The notes beneath the pieces were generated by a model that was not told where the DNA came from, did no database searches, and saw only the letters and a program-made list of their open reading frames with translations. A program made the position numbers and the translations under genes. Shown piece after piece: positions 1-7,859 of a stretch of 64,000 nucleotides of DNA (position 1 is its first letter; every line of letters begins with the position of its first letter). This stretch comes from Fen-1258 sp041658245. Its GTDB lineage: Bacteria; Bacteroidota; Ignavibacteria; Ignavibacteriales; Melioribacteraceae. Where the stretch lies: positions 3,605-67,604 of the forward strand of contig JBBAAM010000015.1 of NCBI GenBank assembly GCA_041658245.1. The letters are read 5' to 3'.

Positions 1-123
1 CAACCAGGAAATTATAATTCTCAGTTCTCAATTCTCAAATCTCAAATAACCAGCGGTGTTTATTTTTACAGATTACAAGCCGGAGATTTCTCTGAAACTA
101 AAAAAATGATTTTGATTAAATAA
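1..123 (+). CDS. C-terminal end of a T9SS-exported protein (partial)
   Basis: Only the last 40 codons are in the window, in frame from base 1 to the TAA at 121-123. The tail contains SGVYFYRLQAGDF followed by ETKKMILIK, which matches the type A C-terminal sorting domain that directs cargo through the type IX secretion system to the cell surface of Bacteroidota and Ignavibacteria. The catalytic or binding part of the protein lies upstream of the window, so its function cannot be named. A short heptanucleotide array (16-43) lies inside the coding region, at the place where the sorting domain normally has a variable loop. Confidence 0.8.
   Translation, partial: QPGNYNSQFSILKSQITSGVYFYRLQAGDFSETKKMILIK
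16..43 (+). repeat. Heptanucleotide array inside a T9SS tail
   Basis: Four consecutive 7-bp units read AATTCTC, AGTTCTC, AATTCTC and AAATCTC. They lie inside the coding sequence of the truncated T9SS cargo gene, in the loop before the SGVYFYRL strand. Because 7 is not a multiple of 3, a change of one unit would put the sorting domain out of frame. Confidence 0.6.
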
Positions 124-139
124 AATTAGCAAGCAAAAA

Positions 140-781
140 ATGTCTAATATTTTATATGATGATCAAGTTGAGTATTTAACTTCGTTAAGAAGTCAGCCGG
201 AACCTTTGCTAAAGGAAATGGAAGCTTTTGCTGCTGAGAAAAAGATACCGATATTAAATTGGATGTCTGTAGAGTTTCTTGAACAATTGGTTTTAGTTAG
301 CAAACCAAAGAGTGTTTTGGAAATTGGAACTGCAATTGGTTATTCATCAATTCGTATTGCAAGGAAGCTTCGTAAAAAAGCATCACTTGATACAATTGAA
401 AAAAGTAAGAACAATATTAGACTTGCTAAAGAATATATAAAACGTGCAAAACTTACCTCTTCAATAAATATTTTAGAAGGCGATGCTTTAGAAATTATGC
501 CCGGGTTGGATAAGAAATATGATCTGATATTTCTTGATGCCGACAAAGAAGATTACGAGAAACTTTTTCATTACTCTCTTATGATTTTGAAAAAGGGTGG
601 AGTTCTTTTTGTAGATAATCTTTTATGGCATGGTTATGCAGCTGCAAAATCAGTTCCGGAATCATATAAAAAATCAACAAAGATCATTCGTGAGTTTAAT
701 AAAATGTTTATGAACTCTACGGCTCTTCAATCTACAATTCTTTCGATAGGTGATGGAATAGGTCTTGGAGTAAAAATATAA
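140..781 (+). CDS. Class I SAM-dependent O-methyltransferase (TrmR/caffeoyl-CoA OMT family)
   Basis: The 213-residue protein has the size and layout of the O-methyltransferase family 3 fold. The SAM-binding motif I is VLEIGTAIGYSS at about residues 59-70. The metal/SAM acidic motif is DLIFLDADKEDY near 126-138, followed by VLFVDNLLWHG. The closest characterised bacterial members are TrmR-type enzymes that methylate 5-hydroxyuridine at the tRNA wobble position, but small-molecule catechol methyltransferases share the same motifs, so the substrate is not settled. The gene is followed after 2 bp by the next reading frame, with which it probably forms a short operon ending at the terminator at 1232. 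The ATG at 140 is the only good start and lacks a strong ribosome site, as is common in this genome. Confidence 0.85.
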   Translation: MSNILYDDQVEYLTSLRSQPEPLLKEMEAFAAEKKIPILNWMSVEFLEQLVLVSKPKSVLEIGTAIGYSSIRIARKLRKKASLDTIEKSKNNIRLAKEYIKRAKLTSSINILEGDALEIMPGLDKKYDLIFLDADKEDYEKLFHYSLMILKKGGVLFVDNLLWHGYAAAKSVPESYKKSTKIIREFNKMFMNSTALQSTILSIGDGIGLGVKI

Positions 782-783
782 TT

Positions 784-1233
784 ATGGATCATGAATTACT
801 TCCGGAAGTAAATAAAATTCTAACCGAAGTTGAAAGACTTTCTAATAATCACCTCTACTTTCGAGATGATCTAGAAATATTGGTAAAGATTACACAACAA
901 AGTGGTAAACTTGAATTGTTAGAAGAAATATCCTTCCACGCAAAATTCTCAAATGGGTTATTAAAAGTCATCCAAAGAAAAGATCCCGTAGTAGAAGAAA
1001 CATTTTTACTCAAAGCATCAAACGAGTATAAAGATAGTCTTCAGAAAGTTGTAAAATTATTGGAGGAATTATTGAAAGATGGGAGTGATTTCATTAGAAC
1101 AATCTTTAAGGAAAAATATTTAGAATTAAATCAGCAATGTTTATATAACCTTAATAACCTCTGTTCGGATCTAAGTTATCTAAAATTATATTTTAATGAT
1201 TTGAAGGATGGGGCAATTATTGAAAATAAATAA
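784..1233 (+). CDS. Hypothetical helical protein
   Basis: A 149-residue acidic protein rich in Leu, Glu, Lys and Asn, with no signal peptide, membrane segment, cysteine cluster or motif I recognise. The sequence looks almost entirely alpha-helical. It begins 2 bp after the O-methyltransferase stop and its TAA overlaps the first base of an intrinsic terminator, so it is the last gene of that transcription unit. Coupling suggests a function linked to the methyltransferase, but nothing in the sequence shows what it is. Confidence 0.6.
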   Translation: MDHELLPEVNKILTEVERLSNNHLYFRDDLEILVKITQQSGKLELLEEISFHAKFSNGLLKVIQRKDPVVEETFLLKASNEYKDSLQKVVKLLEELLKDGSDFIRTIFKEKYLELNQQCLYNLNNLCSDLSYLKLYFNDLKDGAIIENK

Positions 1234-1263
1234 GGACTTGAAGATTAGCTGCAAGTCCTTTTT
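1232..1263 (+). terminator. Intrinsic terminator of the O-methyltransferase operon
   Basis: A perfect 9-bp inverted repeat, AAGGACTTG at 1232-1240 and CAAGTCCTT at 1252-1260, encloses an 11-nt loop and runs into a T tract. It starts inside the stop codon of the preceding gene and faces the convergent Rrf2 gene. Confidence 0.85.
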
Positions 1264-1282
1264 AAGTAATAGCTAAGAAAAA

Positions 1283-1711
1283 TTATTTCGCTTTTCTCAA
1301 CGTTTCAGAATATTTTTCCGCAACATCTTGAACAGATCTACTGGAAATAAGATTATAGATTTTATTTCTTAATTCAGCCCATTCTTCATGAAGCGGACAT
1401 GGGAATTCTTCGGAACATTCTTTTAGACCGGTTACACATTTTAGGTTTATAACAGGTCCTTCTACTCTCTCTACAATTTCAAGAATAGAACTTTTTTTAG
1501 CAAGTTCCGTAATCTTAAATCCACCGCCTCTTCCCTTAAATGAATCAACATATCCGTATTTAGCCATTCTTTGTAAAATTTTAGCGAGATAATGAGCTGG
1601 AATGTCTTCACTTCTTGCTATTTCGGAAGACATGATCAAACTTTCTTTGGATTGACGAGCCAAGAACAAAATTGCTCTTATTGCGTACTCTCCCGTTTTT
1701 GTATAGATCAT
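1283..1711 (-). CDS. Rrf2-family transcriptional regulator with three cysteines
   Basis: The 142-residue protein starts MIYTKTGEYAIRAI, the typical opening of Rrf2 regulators (IscR, NsrR, CymR). A winged helix-turn-helix covers about residues 1-70. Three cysteines at 92, 99 and 105, in KCVTGLKEC and EFPCPLH, have the spacing of the [2Fe-2S]-ligating cluster of IscR/NsrR-type members, so it is likely a redox, iron-sulfur or nitric-oxide sensor rather than a cysteine-metabolism regulator of CymR type, which lacks them. It is monocistronic with its own promoter at 1778-1806. No iscS, suf or nitric-oxide genes lie nearby, so its targets cannot be read from context. Confidence 0.9.
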   Translation of the reverse strand: MIYTKTGEYAIRAILFLARQSKESLIMSSEIARSEDIPAHYLAKILQRMAKYGYVDSFKGRGGGFKITELAKKSSILEIVERVEGPVINLKCVTGLKECSEEFPCPLHEEWAELRNKIYNLISSRSVQDVAEKYSETLRKAK

Positions 1712-1777
1712 TTATTTCCTCTTTTGTTTAATTTAAATTTGTATTTAAGATTTAAGGGAGCTTCTTATCTTATAATC

Positions 1778-1806
1778 AAATTAAGTAAAAGAGTTCTATT
1801 TGTCAA
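1778..1806 (-). promoter_or_regulatory. Promoter of the Rrf2 regulator gene
   Basis: On the minus strand TTGACA (1801-1806) is followed by a 17-bp spacer and TAATTT (1778-1783), the latter within TTAATTTG, which resembles the Bacteroidota TAnnTTTG element. Predicted transcription starts about 60 bases before the ATG at 1711, which leaves room for autoregulation. Confidence 0.6.
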
Positions 1807-1833
1807 TAATTAGGATTTTCAATGAGGTATGTT

Positions 1834-2466
1834 CTAACTATTCATATAAAACAAGTTATCGGTGATCCTTAAAACTAAATTTGGATTGTAGTTCTCATTT
1901 AACTCAGATGAAAGCTCATTTATTCTCGATGCTTTAATTGAACAATGCATTACAGGAGACAATTCAAACAAATTTTTATTTACAACTAATTCAAATTTTG
2001 ATATCAAATGATGAACATACTTAGTCTGTTCAAATTTATATTCTAATTCTATCTTCTGATAAAGTTCTTTTTCAATTTGCTTAGAAGCTTCTAAATTTTG
2101 TATTGCTGCTTCATAATAAGCTTTCCCTAAAGGACCAACTCCCAATTTAGCACCGCCAAAATATCGAACTATAATTGTAATAATGTTTGTGAGTTCGAAA
2201 TGATTTTGTGCATTATTGATTCTTATTCCGGCAGTGCCGCTCGGTTCGCCATCATCGGAATATTTGAGTAAACCATCTGCTAACTTATATGAGAAACAAT
2301 GATGTGTTGCATCATAAAATTTTTTCTTAACAGAGTTCAAAAAATTAATTCCTTCTTCCTCTGTGCTAATGGGCATAGATAATCCAATAAACAAAGAACC
2401 TTTTTCTTTGATTCTGACCTCAGTTTCCGCACTGATCATTTTTATTCTAAAAGGAAGGTGGGACAT
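1834..2466 (-). CDS. YigZ/IMPACT (UPF0029) family protein
   Basis: The 210-residue protein carries the family signature: HHCFSY near 55-60, DDGEPSGTA at 71-79, and then IIVRYFGGAKLGVGPLGKAY at about 98-117. This is the UPF0029 N-terminal domain shared by bacterial YigZ and the eukaryotic translation regulator IMPACT. The remaining C-terminal 80 residues fit the EF-G domain V-like half of YigZ. The biochemical role is not established; the fold suggests nucleic-acid or ribosome binding. It is divergent from uvrA, with about 78 bp between the two starts. Confidence 0.88.
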   Translation of the reverse strand: MSHLPFRIKMISAETEVRIKEKGSLFIGLSMPISTEEEGINFLNSVKKKFYDATHHCFSYKLADGLLKYSDDGEPSGTAGIRINNAQNHFELTNIITIIVRYFGGAKLGVGPLGKAYYEAAIQNLEASKQIEKELYQKIELEYKFEQTKYVHHLISKFELVVNKNLFELSPVMHCSIKASRINELSSELNENYNPNLVLRITDNLFYMNS

Positions 2467-2486
2467 TATTTTATTCTCACTAAAAA

Positions 2487-2515
2487 TTGATTTTCAAACT
2501 GCCAATGCTTACAAT
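2487..2515 (+). promoter_or_regulatory. Candidate promoter of uvrA
   Basis: TTGATT (2487-2492), a 17-bp spacer and TACAAT (2510-2515) lie 30 bp before the uvrA TTG start. No clear SOS box (LexA site) was recognised around it. Confidence 0.5.
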
Positions 2516-2544
2516 AACATTTTGAACTGCGGAAATTTATCTAT

Positions 2545-5376
2545 TTGAACTCTATAAATAAAATAATAATTAAAGGGGCGAGAGAGCATAATCTCAAAAA
2601 TATTGATTTGGAGATACCTCGCGATTCGCTCGTTGTAATTACCGGATTATCCGGTTCCGGAAAGTCTTCTTTAGCTTTCGATACAATTTATGCTGAGGGT
2701 CAACGCAGATATATTGAATCTCTTTCTGCTTATGCCCGCCAATTTCTTGGTGTTCTTGAAAAACCCGACGTTGATCTCATCGAAGGATTAAGTCCGGCAA
2801 TTTCCATAGAGCAAAAATCAACACACGGCAATCCGCGTTCCACAGTCGGAACCGTAACTGAAATTTATGATTATCTCCGTCTATTGTATGCACGCGTTGG
2901 AACTCCTCATTGCTATAATTGCGGAAGACCTGTCGAGAAACAATCCACCGATCAAATTATTGATTCCGTCTTAGAAAAATTTAATGATAAAAGAATTATA
3001 ATTTTAGCGCCGGTTATTAGAGGAAGGAAAGGACATTACAAAGAACTTTTTCAAGAAATTTTGGCAGATGGTTTTGTACGCGTTCGTGTTGATGGTGAAA
3101 CATATGATTTGAACGAACCAATAAAAATTGACCGTTATAAGATTCACAATATCGAAATAGTTGTTGACCGAATAAAAGTTAATGAAAAATCCAGATCAAG
3201 AATTGCTGAATCTATAGAAGTAGCTCTGAATTACGGAAACGGAAATGTTTTTATTAATGATGTGCAAGAAGATGTTACATTCAGTCGTAATCTTGCTTGT
3301 GTTCATTGTGGAATTAGTTTTCAAGAACTGGCTCCAAATTCTTTTTCGTTTAATTCTCCTTACGGTTCATGTCCCGATTGCGACGGACTTGGGGAAAAGA
3401 AGGAACTTGATATCAATCTAATAATTCCGGATTGGGATAAAACAATTAACGAAGAAGGAATAGCTCCGCTTGGAAGACCGAGAACAGTTTGGTTCTTTAA
3501 TCAACTGGAAATAATTGCAAAGAAATTTAATTTCGATTACGATACTGCTCTAAAAGATCTTACCAAAGAACAACTGGATGTTCTCTTAAACGGAACAAAA
3601 GAAAAAATACCGTTCACTTATACTTATGGCGGTGGAAGGACTGTAACATATCAGCATAAATTTACCGGTGTTATAAATTATATTAAACATTATTACGACA
3701 ACACTTCATCAAATAAAATACGCGAGTGGGCTGAATCATACATGAACACACTTACGTGTTCAACTTGCAACGGCGGAAGGTTGAAGAAGGAATCGCTTTT
3801 TGTAACGATTAATGATTATAACATTTCACAAGCAACTGCATTCTCGATTGAGAAAGCGAAGAAATTATTCTCATCGCTAAAACTCAGCAAACGAGAAGAA
3901 ATAATTGCACAGCAAATCTTAAAAGAAATTAACTCGCGACTCGATTTTTTATTAAATGTCGGTTTGGATTATTTAACTCTTGATAGGTCTGCACGTACTC
4001 TTTCCGGTGGTGAAGCACAGAGAATAAGATTAGCAACGCAAATCGGTTCGCAGCTTGCGGGCGTACTTTATGTTTTGGATGAACCGAGTATCGGCTTGCA
4101 TCAAGCTGATAATATTAAACTGATCAATTCACTGAAAGACCTCCGCGATCTTGGTAATACTGTAATAGTTGTTGAACACGACCGCGAAACTATTGAAAGT
4201 TCGGATTTCATTGTTGATCTTGGACCATTTGCAGGCGAACATGGCGGCGAAATCTGTTTGCTCGGCAATACGAAAACAATTATAAAATCTACAAATAGTA
4301 AAAATTCATTAACTATAGATTATCTCCTTAATAGAAAAAGAATAGAATTTAAGCCGGAGCGGAGAAAAGGGAATAGGAAGTTTATTGAACTCAAAGGTGC
4401 CGGCGGAAATAATCTGAAAGAAATAGATCTTAAAATTCCTCTTGCAAGTTTTATCGCAGTCGCGGGTGTAAGCGGTTCAGGAAAATCTTCTTTGATAAAT
4501 GAAACTCTTGTAAAAATTTTAATGAAGAAAATTTACAACTCAAAAGTTGTACCGTTATCTTACAAATCAATTAAGGGATTAGAACACATTGATAAAGTAA
4601 TTGAGATTGACCAATCGCCGATTGGTAGAACCCCACGTTCAAATCCGGCAACTTATACGGGATTGTTCACTCATATTCGTGATTTGTTTGCTCAACTTCC
4701 TGAATCTAAAATGAGAGGTTATAAGCCGGGAAGATTTAGTTTTAACGTTTCAGGCGGAAGATGTGAAGAGTGTGAAGGAGACGGCTTAAAAAAAATTGAA
4801 ATGAATTTCCTGCCTGATGTTTATGTGTTGTGTGAAGTTTGTAATGGAAAAAGATACAATCAGGAAACTCTAGAAATTTTATATAAAACAAAATCAATTG
4901 CGGATGTACTTGATATGAGAGTTAAGACAGCAGTTGATTTTTTTGAAGATCTTCCTGCACTTCGAAGAAAAATAAAAGCACTTAACGATGTTGGCCTGGG
5001 TTATATAAAACTTGGTCAGCAGGCAACTACATTATCAGGTGGTGAAGCTCAAAGAGTGAAATTAGCAACGGAATTGAGTAAAGTTGGAACAGGAAAAACT
5101 ATTTATATTTTAGATGAACCGACTACTGGACTTCATTTTGAGGATGTTAATATTTTACTGAAGGTGCTTAATCAACTTGTTGATAAAGGGAATACTGTGA
5201 TTGTTGTTGAACATAATCTGGATGTTATTAAAGTTGCAGATCATGTTATTGATCTGGGTCCCGGCGGAGGTGAATACGGTGGAGAGATAATCGCTTCCGG
5301 AACACCTGAAGATATTGCAGAGAATAAAAATAGTGTAACAGGGAAATATCTTAAGAAAGAACTTGATAGATTATAG
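2545..5376 (+). CDS. uvrA: UvrABC excinuclease subunit A
   Basis: The 943-residue DNA damage sensor of nucleotide excision repair is full length. ABC domain I has Walker A GLSGSGKS at 34-41, a zinc module with paired cysteines (ACVHCG and SCPDCDG), signature LSGGEAQRIRLA near 487 and Walker B LYVLDEPSIGLH. Domain II has Walker A GVSGSGKSS near 643, the zinc finger CEECEGDG with CEVC, signature LSGGEAQRVKLA near 829 and IYILDEPTTGLH. The TTG at 2545 is chosen because it puts the conserved start of the protein (KIIIKGAREHNLKNI) immediately after it and no ATG precedes that motif in frame. UvrA loads UvrB and then UvrC; uvrC is in this window at 28051, not linked. It is followed after 10 bp by an AhpD-like gene. 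Confidence 0.98.
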   Translation: MNSINKIIIKGAREHNLKNIDLEIPRDSLVVITGLSGSGKSSLAFDTIYAEGQRRYIESLSAYARQFLGVLEKPDVDLIEGLSPAISIEQKSTHGNPRSTVGTVTEIYDYLRLLYARVGTPHCYNCGRPVEKQSTDQIIDSVLEKFNDKRIIILAPVIRGRKGHYKELFQEILADGFVRVRVDGETYDLNEPIKIDRYKIHNIEIVVDRIKVNEKSRSRIAESIEVALNYGNGNVFINDVQEDVTFSRNLACVHCGISFQELAPNSFSFNSPYGSCPDCDGLGEKKELDINLIIPDWDKTINEEGIAPLGRPRTVWFFNQLEIIAKKFNFDYDTALKDLTKEQLDVLLNGTKEKIPFTYTYGGGRTVTYQHKFTGVINYIKHYYDNTSSNKIREWAESYMNTLTCSTCNGGRLKKESLFVTINDYNISQATAFSIEKAKKLFSSLKLSKREEIIAQQILKEINSRLDFLLNVGLDYLTLDRSARTLSGGEAQRIRLATQIGSQLAGVLYVLDEPSIGLHQADNIKLINSLKDLRDLGNTVIVVEHDRETIESSDFIVDLGPFAGEHGGEICLLGNTKTIIKSTNSKNSLTIDYLLNRKRIEFKPERRKGNRKFIELKGAGGNNLKEIDLKIPLASFIAVAGVSGSGKSSLINETLVKILMKKIYNSKVVPLSYKSIKGLEHIDKVIEIDQSPIGRTPRSNPATYTGLFTHIRDLFAQLPESKMRGYKPGRFSFNVSGGRCEECEGDGLKKIEMNFLPDVYVLCEVCNGKRYNQETLEILYKTKSIADVLDMRVKTAVDFFEDLPALRRKIKALNDVGLGYIKLGQQATTLSGGEAQRVKLATELSKVGTGKTIYILDEPTTGLHFEDVNILLKVLNQLVDKGNTVIVVEHNLDVIKVADHVIDLGPGGGEYGGEIIASGTPEDIAENKNSVTGKYLKKELDRL

Positions 5377-5386
5377 GAGATTATAA

Positions 5387-5749
5387 ATGAAATCAACCGT
5401 TAATGAGTTCCGCGCTTACCGGAAAGAAATGAATGATAGAATACTGAATTCCGGATTTCGTGATTATAATAAATTTTTTGCATTAGATAATAAAGCTTAT
5501 ATCAACGGAGCGTTAAGTTCAAAAACAAAAGAACTGATGGGACTTTCTTCTTCAATGGTATTGCGCTGCAATGATTGTATCCTTTATCATATTGATCGTT
5601 CGATAGAAGAAGGCGCTACGCAAGAAGAATTATATGAAACGTTTAATGTTGCATTGATTGTTGGCGGTTCAATTGTAATACCTCACTTGCGTTATGCAAT
5701 TGAGAAGATGGATGAAATATTTGCAGAGAAAAATAAAAATGAAGCGTAA
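5387..5749 (+). CDS. Carboxymuconolactone decarboxylase/AhpD-like protein
   Basis: The 120-residue single-domain protein has the CMD/AhpD helical core with the redox motif CNDC at 61-64 and His68 three residues beyond it, the arrangement used for alkylhydroperoxidase or disulfide-exchange activity. The segment TQEELYETFNVALIVGG is typical of the family. It starts 10 bp after uvrA with a good ribosome site (TAGGAG), and its last 11 bases overlap the start of the amidohydrolase gene, so uvrA, this gene and the deaminase are probably cotranscribed. The substrate is unknown; antioxidant function is an inference from the CxxC-H motif. Confidence 0.8.
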   Translation: MKSTVNEFRAYRKEMNDRILNSGFRDYNKFFALDNKAYINGALSSKTKELMGLSSSMVLRCNDCILYHIDRSIEEGATQEELYETFNVALIVGGSIVIPHLRYAIEKMDEIFAEKNKNEA

Positions 5750-7079
5750 ACTTTTAGTACCGAAACAAATAGTAACAGTTAATTCTAAAAATGAAATTCT
5801 TCCAAACCATGCGGTTGAAATAGCTAATGGAAAGATTGAAAGAATCATACCGCTCAAAAATCTAAAAACATCTGAATACGATGGAGACATTTTAGATTAT
5901 CACAATTACACACTCATTCCGGGATTCATTCAAACTCACATTCATCTTTGCCAAACATTATTCAGAGGATTGGCAGATGATCTTGAGTTGTTAGACTGGC
6001 TGCAAAAAAGAATTTTCCCTTACGAGAATACACACACAAAAAGTTCGCTACAGGCATCAGTACGATTAGGATTATTCGATCTTCTAACCGGCGGAACAAC
6101 TACAATACTCGATATGGGTACTCTTCGTTACCAGGAAATTATTTTTGATGAATTGATCTCTTCCGGCATCCGTGCTTTTGCAGGTAACTGTATGATGGAT
6201 AAGAATGAATTGTATCCTGCATTTTGTGAAACCACAGATTGGAATCTAAAATTTACTTATGATTGGGCTAAGTCATTTCATAACTCAAACAATGGTAAAG
6301 TGAAATACGGATTCGCTCCGCGTTTTGTTTTATCATGTTCTGAAAAACTTCTCAAAGAAACAAAAGAGATGATGAAAGATTTTCCCGGTTCCTTATTCCA
6401 TACCCACTCTTCAGAAAATAAATCTGAAATTGAAACCGTTAAACGAATGACCGGAAAAGAAAATGTAGAATATTTTGAATCAATTGGAATTCTTGACCAA
6501 AATACTATTCTGGCTCATTGCATACATTTGAATGACGATGAAGTAAAGACTTTAAAAACAAATTCAGTAAGGGTTGCACATTGTCCATCGTCAAATCTAA
6601 AACTTGGCTCCGGTATTGCAAACATTCCGCGCTACATCAAAGAAGGAATTTCTGTTTCACTCGGTGCGGATGGCGCTCCTTGCAATAACGGATTAAGTAT
6701 ATTCAATGAGATGCGGCTTGCTGCTTTGATCCAAAAGCCGATTCACGGTTCAACTGTTATGGATGCTTTAACTGTTTTCCGACTTGCTACAATTGAAGGT
6801 GCTAAAGCTCTCCATATCGAAAAAAAGGTGGGAAGTATTGAAGCCGGAAAGAAAGCTGATATTGTATTACTTGATCTTGAGAAGGCAGATCAACCTATTC
6901 AGCTAAGTGATGATCAGATATATTCGAGCATTATCTATTCATCTTCCAAAGAGAATGTAAAAGCTGTTATGATTGATGGGGAATTAGTGATGGATGATGG
7001 AAGATGTTTGATGTTTGATGAGGATGAATTGATTAAGAAGAGTAAAAAAGAATTAAATCAATTAATAAAACGGTGTTGA
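5739..7079 (+). CDS. Amidohydrolase, 5'-deoxyadenosine/S-adenosylhomocysteine deaminase-like
   Basis: A 446-residue metal-dependent hydrolase of the ATZ/TRZ group. Metal ligands are visible in order: HTHIH with H67 and H69 as the HxH pair, the histidine of FHTHSSEN, HCIHL, and the aspartate of LGADGAPCNN. The LFRGLADDLELLDWLQ segment is typical of MtaD/SAH deaminases, which deaminate methylthioadenosine, SAH or 5'-deoxyadenosine in nucleoside salvage; guanine deaminase and atrazine chlorohydrolase are more distant relatives. The ATG at 5739 is chosen over an earlier in-frame start because the protein then opens with the expected beta strand (KLLVPKQIVTVN). It overlaps the AhpD-like gene by 11 bp. 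Confidence 0.85.
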   Translation: MKRKLLVPKQIVTVNSKNEILPNHAVEIANGKIERIIPLKNLKTSEYDGDILDYHNYTLIPGFIQTHIHLCQTLFRGLADDLELLDWLQKRIFPYENTHTKSSLQASVRLGLFDLLTGGTTTILDMGTLRYQEIIFDELISSGIRAFAGNCMMDKNELYPAFCETTDWNLKFTYDWAKSFHNSNNGKVKYGFAPRFVLSCSEKLLKETKEMMKDFPGSLFHTHSSENKSEIETVKRMTGKENVEYFESIGILDQNTILAHCIHLNDDEVKTLKTNSVRVAHCPSSNLKLGSGIANIPRYIKEGISVSLGADGAPCNNGLSIFNEMRLAALIQKPIHGSTVMDALTVFRLATIEGAKALHIEKKVGSIEAGKKADIVLLDLEKADQPIQLSDDQIYSSIIYSSSKENVKAVMIDGELVMDDGRCLMFDEDELIKKSKKELNQLIKRC

Positions 7080-7086
7080 TTTTTTT

Positions 7087-7174
7087 CAGTGTATCTCAGT
7101 GCAAACTCTGTGAACTTCGTGTAATGGTTTTCTTTCACAGAGCAACACAAAGGAGTCACTGAGAACCACAGAGC
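7087..7174. repeat. Degenerate inverted repeat built of CTCTGTG-like units
   Basis: The left arm has CAGTG, CTCAGTG, CTCTGTG and TTCGTG units about 10-11 bp apart (7087-7121). The right arm (7136-7174) has the complementary series CACAGAG, CACAAAG, CACTGAG, CACAGAG. The element fills nearly the whole spacer between the deaminase and rdgB genes and looks like a dispersed palindromic repeat rather than a terminator, since no T tract follows. Confidence 0.6.
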
Positions 7175-7190
7175 TAAAACATTGATGATT

Positions 7191-7775
7191 ATGAAAATAA
7201 TATTTGCTACACAGAATAAAGGTAAAGCGAAAGAGGTAAAAGCAATCTTTGCCGGTTCATCAATCGAAATTATTTCTCTCTACGATCTTGGCAACAACAT
7301 TGATATCGAAGAGCATGGGACAACCTTCCGCGAGAACGCATTTATCAAAGCGAGAACAGTTTATGATATTTACAAAGTACCGGTAGTTGCCGATGACTCC
7401 GGTTTGGAGTTATCACAACTTAATGGAAGACCCGGCGTTTACTCAGCGCGTTACGCGGGCGAGAATTGTACTTACGAAGACAACAATCTTAAAGTGATTG
7501 ATGAGCTTAAAGAATTTCCGGAACCTCATAGAGCAAAGTTTATATGCTTCGCTGTTTATTTCGATGGTAAAAATGAAAGAGAAGCTGTTGGCGAATTGCA
7601 TGGATATATCATTAAAGAACAACGCGGTACAAATGGTTTTGGTTACGATCCGATCTTCATTCCGGATGGGTACGAAAAAACAATTTCGGAATTGGACTTT
7701 GACTTTAAAAACACAATTAGCCACCGAGCCAGGTCTTTTACAGTTCTTAAAGAAAAGTTGATGGTACTCGATTAA
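7191..7775 (+). CDS. rdgB: XTP/dITP (non-canonical purine NTP) pyrophosphatase
   Basis: The 194-residue protein is a complete HAM1/RdgB enzyme, which hydrolyses dITP, XTP and ITP to the monophosphates and so keeps deaminated purines out of DNA and RNA. Diagnostic segments in order are FATQNKGKAKEV at the N terminus, VVADDSGLEL with the catalytic acidic pair, PGVYSARYAG, GFGYDPIF and SHRARS near the end. TTG and ATG codons at 7182 and 7185 are also in frame, but the ATG at 7191 gives the family's normal start MKIIFATQNK. The gene sits alone behind a palindromic repeat element. Confidence 0.95.
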   Translation: MKIIFATQNKGKAKEVKAIFAGSSIEIISLYDLGNNIDIEEHGTTFRENAFIKARTVYDIYKVPVVADDSGLELSQLNGRPGVYSARYAGENCTYEDNNLKVIDELKEFPEPHRAKFICFAVYFDGKNEREAVGELHGYIIKEQRGTNGFGYDPIFIPDGYEKTISELDFDFKNTISHRARSFTVLKEKLMVLD

Positions 7776-7793
7776 TATTCAAAATTTGAATAT
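7775..7793. repeat. Palindrome at the rdgB stop
   Basis: A 9-bp perfect inverted repeat with a one-base centre (ATATTCAAA and TTTGAATAT) begins in the rdgB stop codon. It is AT-only apart from one pair per arm and no T tract follows, so a terminator role is doubtful. Confidence 0.45.
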
Positions 7794-7859
7794 AGATTTA
7801 TATATTCGATTGTAAGAATTGATTTGTAAATTAATAAAGTAAAAAGAGGCAAGCGTTCA

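Noticed and set aside
340..546. Minus-strand reading frame inside the O-methyltransferase gene
   Set aside because: It is the antisense shadow of a gene with complete motifs and has no protein-like features of its own.
5694..5738. Upstream in-frame start of the amidohydrolase gene
   Set aside because: It would add 15 residues lying wholly in the AhpD-like gene; the ATG at 5739 gives the normal start of the family.
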